A stretch of DNA of 64,000 nucleotides from an uncultured Lachnospiraceae bacterium (lineage in GTDB: Bacteria > Bacillota > Clostridia > Lachnospirales > Lachnospiraceae), in contig URRW01000006.1 in the NCBI GenBank assembly GCA_900550285.1, positions 1-64,000 on the forward strand, given 5' to 3'. Below, piece after piece: positions 58,416 through 64,000 of the stretch (the first letter of the stretch is position 1; each line of letters opens with the position of its first letter). The notes under the pieces are model-generated. The model ran no database searches and was not told the origin of the DNA. It saw nothing but the letters and a program-made list of their open reading frames with translations. The position numbers and the translations under genes are program-made.

Positions 58416-60725
58416 ATGAAGCTTGAGGAAACGATACAGAGAGAGATTATGGAGCAGAGGATAGAAGCAGGGCTGGAAGACCTGTCACAGAGGCTCTTCG
58501 GGAAAACGCTGGAAGAGACGACGGATGAAGAAACCTATGTGGTATTGCTCAGTCTTGTAAAAGGGATGGAAAGGGCGACGATACCGAACGACGGAGACAA
58601 AAAAATCTACTATATTTCGGCGGAATTCCTGATAGGAAAGCTGCTGTCCAACAACCTTATCAATCTGGGCATTTATGACAAGGTGGAGGAAATTTTGAAA
58701 AACAGGGGAAAAGAGCTTTCCAGGATAGAAGAAATAGAACCTGAACCGTCCCTTGGAAACGGCGGTCTCGGACGTCTTGCAGCGTGCTTTATGGATTCTA
58801 TCGCGACGCTGGGGCTTCCCGGCGAGGGCATCGGCCTCAACTATCATTTCGGACTGTTTAAGCAGGTATTTGAAAACAGGCTTCAGACTGAGGAAAAGAA
58901 CGACTGGATTCAGAATGATTCCTGGCTGAACCGGACGGATGTGTCGTTCGACGTCTTTTTCGGGGATAAAAAAGTGACATCCCGACTGTATGATATCGAT
59001 GTGATAGGTTATGAAAACGGGATAAATAAGCTTCGCCTGTTCGATGTGGAGAGCGTGGACGAAAGCATTGTGAAGGACGGGATTTCCTTCGATAAAGAAG
59101 AGATAGAAAAGAACCTGACGCTGTTTTTATATCCCGATGATTCGGATGAGGCGGGAAATCTGCTGCGTATCTATCAGCAGTATTTCATGGTGAGCAATGC
59201 GGCGCAGCTCATTTTGATGGAGATGAAGGAGAAGCATCATGATTTAAGAAGGCTGTATGAGCATGCGGTCATTCAGATAAATGATACGCATCCGTCCATG
59301 ATAATCCCGGAGCTGATAAGGATTCTTGTAAATGACAAGGCGTTTACGATGGATGAGGCGATAGACGTGGTGAGCCGCACCTGCGCCTATACGAACCATA
59401 CGATACTGGCGGAAGCGCTGGAAAAATGGCCGCTTTCCTATCTGGAAAAGGTCGTTCCCCAGCTCGTCCCCATTATCAAAGAGCTGTCCGCGCGCGTGGC
59501 GAGAAAATACAGCGACCCGCGCGTGCAGATAATCGACAAAGACGGACGCGTCCATATGGCGCATATGGATATCCACTACGGCTTTTCTGTAAACGGCGTG
59601 GCTGCCATCCATACGGAAATCTTAAAAGAGACAGAGCTGCATCCTTTTTATGAGATTTATCCTGAAAAGTTCAACAATAAGACAAACGGTATCACCTTCC
59701 GCAGATGGCTGTTATCCTGCAACAGGGAGCTGACGGCGCTGATAGATGAGACGATAGGAACGGATTATAAAAAGGACGCCGGAAAACTGGAAAAGCTGAT
59801 GGAATATGTGGACGACGAAGCGTTTACGGACCGTCTGCTCGAGATAAAAAAAGAGAAAAAGCGCATCCTGGCAGAGTATATCCTGGAAAAAGAGGGAGAA
59901 ACGCTCAATCCGGATTCCATATTCGACGTCCAGATAAAACGTCTGCATGAGTACAAGAGGCAGCAGATGAATGCGCTCTATATCATCCACAAATATCTGG
60001 AGATAAAAAAAGGGAAAAGACCGGCGCGTCCGCTCACCTTTTTATTCGGCGCAAAGGCTGCCCCGGCATATGTCATCGCGAAGGATATCATCCATCTGCT
60101 CCTCGTGCTGCAGCAGATCGTAAATAACGATCCTGATGTAAAAGACTTCATGAAGGTCGTGATGGTAGAAAACTATAATGTAAGCTATGCGGAAAAGCTC
60201 ATTCCGGCAGCTGATATTTCCGAGCAGATATCGCTGGCATCCAAGGAGGCATCCGGCACGGGAAATATGAAGATGATGCTCAACGGCGCGGTAACGCTCG
60301 GAACGGCTGACGGCGCAAATGTGGAGATACACGAGCTGGTCGGGGACGATAATATTTATATTTTCGGTGCGGACAGCGAAGCGGTCATCAGCCATTACGA
60401 AAAGGCGGATTATGTGTCAAAAGAGTACTATGAAAAGAGCCCGGTCATCAGGGAAGCGGTGGATTTCATCGTCGGAGAACAGGCGATGGCGGCAGGAAGC
60501 AGGGAAAATCTGGAACGGCTTTACAATGAGCTGTTGAATAAGGACTGGTTTATGACGCTTCTGGATTTGGAAGATTATATCAAGGTCAAGGACCGGATGT
60601 TTGCCGATTATGAAGACCGCGCAAAGTGGAAACGCATGATGGCGGTAAATATCGCAAAGGCAGGATTTTTCTCCTCCGACAGAACGATCGCAGAGTATAA
60701 CAGAGATATCTGGAAGCTGGATTAA
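58416..60725 (+). CDS. glgP: glycogen/starch phosphorylase
   Basis: A 769-aa phosphorylase that releases glucose-1-phosphate from alpha-1,4-glucans. GT35 features: ISAEFLIGKLLSNNLINLG and GNGGLGRLAACFMDS in the N-terminal half, NDTHPSM and the pyridoxal-phosphate site EASGTGNMKMMLNGAVTLGT (lysine in GNMKMM) near residue 620, then DGANVEI. Length is typical of bacterial GlgP. ATG 58416 follows ACGGAGG. Controlled by the LacI operators upstream. A bidirectional terminator (60741-60773) follows. Confidence 0.96.
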   Translation: MKLEETIQREIMEQRIEAGLEDLSQRLFGKTLEETTDEETYVVLLSLVKGMERATIPNDGDKKIYYISAEFLIGKLLSNNLINLGIYDKVEEILKNRGKELSRIEEIEPEPSLGNGGLGRLAACFMDSIATLGLPGEGIGLNYHFGLFKQVFENRLQTEEKNDWIQNDSWLNRTDVSFDVFFGDKKVTSRLYDIDVIGYENGINKLRLFDVESVDESIVKDGISFDKEEIEKNLTLFLYPDDSDEAGNLLRIYQQYFMVSNAAQLILMEMKEKHHDLRRLYEHAVIQINDTHPSMIIPELIRILVNDKAFTMDEAIDVVSRTCAYTNHTILAEALEKWPLSYLEKVVPQLVPIIKELSARVARKYSDPRVQIIDKDGRVHMAHMDIHYGFSVNGVAAIHTEILKETELHPFYEIYPEKFNNKTNGITFRRWLLSCNRELTALIDETIGTDYKKDAGKLEKLMEYVDDEAFTDRLLEIKKEKKRILAEYILEKEGETLNPDSIFDVQIKRLHEYKRQQMNALYIIHKYLEIKKGKRPARPLTFLFGAKAAPAYVIAKDIIHLLLVLQQIVNNDPDVKDFMKVVMVENYNVSYAEKLIPAADISEQISLASKEASGTGNMKMMLNGAVTLGTADGANVEIHELVGDDNIYIFGADSEAVISHYEKADYVSKEYYEKSPVIREAVDFIVGEQAMAAGSRENLERLYNELLNKDWFMTLLDLEDYIKVKDRMFADYEDRAKWKRMMAVNIAKAGFFSSDRTIAEYNRDIWKLD

Positions 60726-60740
60726 GGAAACATTGTATTG

Positions 60741-60773
60741 AAAAGGACAGGCTGAATATTAGCCTGTCCTTTT
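60741..60773. terminator. bidirectional terminator between glgP and the CYTH gene
   Basis: AAAAGGACAGGCT (60741-60753) and AGCCTGTCCTTTT (60761-60773) form a perfect stem with A and T flanks on both strands. The minus-strand gene's stop codon (60759-60761) overlaps the loop and the first base of the right arm. Confidence 0.85.
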
Positions 60774-61205
60774 GCTGAGATTGGAGTTTTGATATGCCGG
60801 GTCGTGCGTCACATCCCGGTCGAACCATTCCGGGGGGACAAAGGCGTTCGCTTCCTCCACGGAAGGAAATTCCACTTCGGCGATGATGAGCGGGGCAAAC
60901 GGTTCTGCGAAAATGTCCAGCTCTATCGTATAGGGCGGGCACGGGATAAGATACCGTTTTTTGGAGATGCAGGCTCCGTCCGCTTTTGGGAGAAGATGCT
61001 CATAGGAAGATTTGTCGAGCGGAAGATTGTATTCTTCCCGCGCCATCAGACCTTTGCCTTTGTAGGTCAGGAAAAAGGAATCGTCTTCCCGGCGGATGCG
61101 TATGACGGGGGCGGTATTCAGATATGCCTGTTCGATAATGCGGAATGGATAGGAATCCAGGTCGGCAGGCAGCGATTTGACGGTAAATTTGCGTTCGATT
61201 TCCAT
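60759..61205 (-). CDS. CYTH-domain triphosphate tunnel protein
   Basis: The 148-aa protein opens with EIERKFTVKSLP, the EXEXK-like signature of the CYTH superfamily (triphosphatases, adenylate cyclase IV), and has RIRREDDSFFLTYKGKGL and YTIELDIFAEPF. Many relatives hydrolyse inorganic triphosphate; the substrate is unknown here. It is on the minus strand, convergent with glgP and sharing its terminator. Ends with TGNLSK-type basic residues. Confidence 0.88.
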   Translation of the reverse strand: MEIERKFTVKSLPADLDSYPFRIIEQAYLNTAPVIRIRREDDSFFLTYKGKGLMAREEYNLPLDKSSYEHLLPKADGACISKKRYLIPCPPYTIELDIFAEPFAPLIIAEVEFPSVEEANAFVPPEWFDRDVTHDPAYQNSNLSKRTG

Positions 61206-61371
61206 AAAATATCAGACCCTTTCTGTTGATGTTTGTGACTATTGTAGCATAATCCGAATGTTCTTTTCAAATATTCAGAAAATATTCATATTTAAAACCT
61301 TTTACCGCATCGGTTTATCTGGTAAAATAAGAGTGGGACTGCAGGACGGCAGTTTCAGAAGGGAGTAAAGA

Positions 61372-61923
61372 ATGGCAAGAGCAGGGATTTTTTTTGCAAA
61401 AGGCTATGAGGAAATAGAAGCATTGACCGTGGTGGACATATGCCGACGGGCAGGGGTGGAGGCTGTGATGGTTTCTGTAGACGAAACGCCCTCGGTGGAA
61501 AGTTCCCACGGCGTTGAGGTAAAGATGGACGCCATGCTTTCGGAGGTGGATTTTGATTCTTTCGATATTCTGGTCCTTCCTGGCGGAATGCCTGGAACGC
61601 TGAATCTGGAGGCGTGCGGGCCATTGATGGAGCAGCTTGACCGGTTTTATGAGAGCGGCAGATGGGTGGCTGCGATATGCGCGGCGCCGCAGATATTCGG
61701 ACACCGCGGATACTTAAAGGGCAGAAGGGCGACTTCCTTCCCCGCTATGGAGAAGGAGCTTGACGGCGCGGTCGTGACGCACGGCGCGGCGGAAGCGGAT
61801 GGAAATGTCATCACGGGCAGAGGGATGGGCTGCGCCATCGATTTTTCCCTGAAGATAATAGAGAAGCTGATTTCAGGGGAAGCCGCTGCAGAAGTGGCGG
61901 AGAAAATCGTTTACGACAGATAA
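61372..61923 (+). CDS. DJ-1/PfpI family protein
   Basis: A 183-aa Rossmann-like protein of the DJ-1 family: GIFFAKGYEEIEALTVVDIC at the start, LVLPGGMPGTLNL in the middle and the nucleophile-elbow region VAAICAAPQIFGHRG with the conserved cysteine (about residue 104). Members act as glyoxalase/deglycase or chaperone. ATG 61372 follows AAGGGAG. It lies ten bases before the CBS protein and is probably co-transcribed. Confidence 0.92.
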   Translation: MARAGIFFAKGYEEIEALTVVDICRRAGVEAVMVSVDETPSVESSHGVEVKMDAMLSEVDFDSFDILVLPGGMPGTLNLEACGPLMEQLDRFYESGRWVAAICAAPQIFGHRGYLKGRRATSFPAMEKELDGAVVTHGAAEADGNVITGRGMGCAIDFSLKIIEKLISGEAAAEVAEKIVYDR

Positions 61924-61947
61924 AGGGAGAGGTTGAAAACAGGACTT

Positions 61948-62355
61948 ATGAATATCTTATTTTTTTTGACGCCAAAGAGCGAGGTTGCCTATGTGGAAGA
62001 AGATGACACCCTGCGTCAGGCGCTGGAGAAGATGGAGCATCACGGGTATGCGGCTGTTCCGCTTTTGTCCACGGAAGGCAGATATATCGGTACGCTGACG
62101 GACGGCGATGTGCTCTGGGGACTGAAGGAAAAGGAATTTCCCAGTCTTCGGGAGATGGAGGACATTTCCGTGATGGAGATAAAAAGGACACGGGACAATA
62201 AGCCTGTACATGTGAATGTAGACATGGAGGGACTTCTGGAAAAGGTGAGTGTGCAGAATTTTGTTCCGGTCGTTGATGATGAGAAGGTGTTTATCGGGAT
62301 CGTGACAAGGCGGGATGTCATTCATTATCTTGCGGGACAGCATCAGAGAATGTGA
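61948..62355 (+). CDS. CBS-domain protein
   Basis: A 135-aa protein (from ATG 61948; TTG 61933 would give 140 aa) with two CBS motifs: SEVAYVEEDDTLRQALEKME ... YAAVPLLSTEGRYIGTLTDGD, then HVNVDMEGLLEKVSVQNFVP ... FIGIVTRRDVI (each quoted in part). CBS pairs bind adenine nucleotides and usually act as energy sensors for a partner; the partner is not evident. The terminator at 62428-62473 follows. Confidence 0.87.
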   Translation: MNILFFLTPKSEVAYVEEDDTLRQALEKMEHHGYAAVPLLSTEGRYIGTLTDGDVLWGLKEKEFPSLREMEDISVMEIKRTRDNKPVHVNVDMEGLLEKVSVQNFVPVVDDEKVFIGIVTRRDVIHYLAGQHQRM

Positions 62356-62427
62356 ACTCTAAAAGGAAAGTAAGGGCGGGAGTTTGAAGAGTAAAATTTT
62401 CTGTTATGTTATAGGTCATGAAGAGAT

Positions 62428-62473
62428 AAAGGCGATGGTTTTCTGAGAAAAGAAAGAAAATCATCGCTTTTTT
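62428..62473 (+). terminator. terminator after the CBS-protein gene
   Basis: AAAGGCGATGGTTTTCT pairs with AGAAAATCATCGCTTT (one bulge), followed by TTT and AT-rich sequence. Confidence 0.8.
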
Positions 62474-62559
62474 AAATGACTTTTTAGAATTGCACATGTG
62501 AAGCAGTTGTATGAAAAAGAGAGATATGATATATTCCCGTCTTTGACACTTAATAGAAT

Positions 62560-62613
62560 CAAAAACAGCCATAATCTCAGTGTGTTTATCAGAGATGTGG
62601 CTGTTTTCTTTTT
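62560..62613. terminator. hairpin downstream of the transposase, possible element end
   Basis: AAAACAGCCATAATCTC and GAGATGTGGCTGTTTT form a stem with TTTCTTTTTT on the plus strand and a T-rich flank on the minus strand. It probably terminates the transposase transcript and shields it from the CBS gene. The true inverted-repeat end of the insertion sequence was not found in the window. Confidence 0.6.
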
Positions 62614-62644
62614 TGCATCGATATGTACTATTTTTGAGTTTGTG

Positions 62645-64000
62645 CTATTTTTTCTGTTTTGTTTTTTTGATGATTGTCCGCATATCTGCCTTTGATATGA
62701 ACTCATAGTCTGTTCTAAAATCAAAGGCGTTGTGTAAGGCATCTGTCAGTTTCGTGCGTTTGTAGGAAGGAATGTAGCCGCTGTCTTTGGACAGCAGAGT
62801 TACATTCATTTCCCGGAGGGTTTTCAAAATTTCGCTGCAGGTAAATCCTTCCCCCAGTTTCTTTTCCAGCAGGCGGTAAACCAGAAGACTAATGTAACAG
62901 GTTATAAAGTGGGCTTTTATGCTGTCTTCCCGTCTTACGAAAACAGGTCTTGCTTCGAATTCTGTTTTCATGATCCTGAAGTTTTCTTCAATCTCCCAGC
63001 GGCGTTTGTTGATGTTGATAATCTCCCGAACATCACCGTTCAGGTTTGTTACAACAGCATAGAAACCATCATATCTGGCTTCTTCACGGATGCGTTCCTC
63101 ATCCAACTGGAAAACCTGCTTTTGGGCGATCTCACCATCGGCGGTAACTGCTGTTTTCTGAATGAAGCGGGAGGGATCGTTTGGATTTTTCCCTTTTCTG
63201 GCTTTATCCGGAGACTGCATGATCTTTATGGCACGGTCGATCTGCCCTGTCCGGATCTTTTGCTGGTATGCCTTGTATTTCGGTGAGTATGTGATGATAA
63301 CGGTTTCATCCATGTCTCCCGTGACAAGAGGGTATTCTTTGTAATAAACGGTGTTATACACTTCAGGATCGCTCTCATCCAGAGCGGAAATGTCTATGAA
63401 CTTATCCGCCCCCGGAACTCTGAACTGTGTTGGCAGGAGTGCCAGCTCGCGTTCTTCTTTTTTCATCTTTTTCAAAGAGTACGTAATCACATAAGACCGG
63501 TTTCCAAAGCTGTTAAAAAAGCGGTTGCCTTTACTGCCGAGACCTGCATCAGAGCAGAAGATAAACTCACTGCAGTTAAAATCCCGTATTACTTTGGTTT
63601 CTAGAGGTTTGAGGGTGAGCTGTTCATTTTGGTTCCCGGGATACAGGTCAAAGGAAAGGGGGATCCCATCGGCATCCATGAAAAGTCCCATAGTCACGAT
63701 GGGATTGGGTCTGTGTTCCTTGCTTTTACCATACTTTTTCATGCCGTCTTCTGATTCGATCTCGAAATAGTAGTTGGTACAGTCATAGTAAAGGATCTTT
63801 GAGTTACGCGGATGAACAAAGTTGGAATTCCGGTAAAGTTCTTCCTGAATGTAATCCGATTCCTGCGCGAGAACAGAAAGGGAACGGTAAAGATTCTTCA
63901 GGGAATACTTAGGCGGCTCCAACAGGGACTGACAGTAGGAAAAACTGCTGAGTTTGCTGGAAGGAGAAAGTATCCTTGCATAGATCAGATCCGTAAGGAT
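62645..64000 (-). mobile_element. IS1634/IS4-family transposase, 5' end outside the window
   Basis: The minus-strand reading frame is open to position 64000, so the start lies beyond the right edge. At least 451 residues are visible. DDE motifs of IS4-type transposases are seen: the first Asp in KILYYDCTNYYFE, the second in FIFCSDAGLGSK and the YREK-like RRWEIEENFRIMKTEF with the Glu. The pattern fits the IS1634 group (usual length about 550-600). The coding frame is intact in the window. Its presence marks recent transposition near the CBS gene. Confidence 0.88.

Overview
The base composition, Gram-positive-type DNA polymerase PolC, class III fructose-bisphosphatase, a T-box leader and the gene order ispG-polC-rimP-nusA-ylxR-ylxQ-infB-rbfA-nrnA-truB-ribF all point to a chromosome of the Clostridia, most likely a Lachnospiraceae gut bacterium. 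This is inferred from gene content, not from any database search.

Layout. (1) 1-1071: the 3' end of a GH38 alpha-mannosidase and its terminator. (2) 1156-20774: a defence/mobile region. A self-regulated Fic protein gene is followed by the 5' fragment of a type I methylase gene (hsdM), and about 17 kb later the 3' fragment of the matching restriction subunit (hsdR) appears. Everything between replaces the middle of that type I locus: a serine recombinase module, a LlaJI/McrBC-like restriction cluster with two different N6-adenine methyltransferases (5307-12518), a phage-like replication fragment (sigma-like protein, SNF2 helicase, truncated coiled-coil protein), a second serine recombinase, an XRE/DUF4268 nuclease-like pair, a membrane protein and a GNAT acetyltransferase. 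(3) 20817-30312: core metabolism (corrinoid adenosyltransferase, dapA, dapB, fbp, a lone HisA-like isomerase), a lipoprotein, and a T-box-controlled ABC transporter that looks like a tryptophan uptake system (TrpXYZ type). (4) 30324-48583: a PP2C phosphatase/Ser-Thr kinase pair, ispG, polC, a tRNA-Glu, and the nusA-infB translation operon through ribF. In this copy truB carries an in-frame amber stop. (5) 48652-57267: an SH3-NlpC/P60 hydrolase under a palindromic operator, a membrane HTH protein, a broken DUF402 gene, an unrecognised protein, and a jetA-jetB-jetC condensin operon without the nuclease gene jetD. (6) 57285-64000: a LacI-type regulator and glycogen phosphorylase behind two matching operators, a CYTH protein, a DJ-1/PfpI protein, a CBS protein and, running off the right edge, an IS1634/IS4-type transposase.

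How it works together. The strongest candidate for an undescribed system is 5307-12518: an orphan Phd/YefM-like repressor with its own operator, two adenine methyltransferases of different classes (suggesting an asymmetric target modified differently on each strand), a McrB-like AAA+ motor and a PD-(D/E)XK endonuclease, with a convergent zinc-finger gene. The known LlaJI system has the same motor/nuclease pair but uses cytosine methyltransferases. Other points worth attention are the displacement of one restriction system by another, the JetABC set without JetD, the hairpin that hides a ribosome binding site at 12904-12945, and two genes broken by single amber codons (truB and the DUF402 gene).
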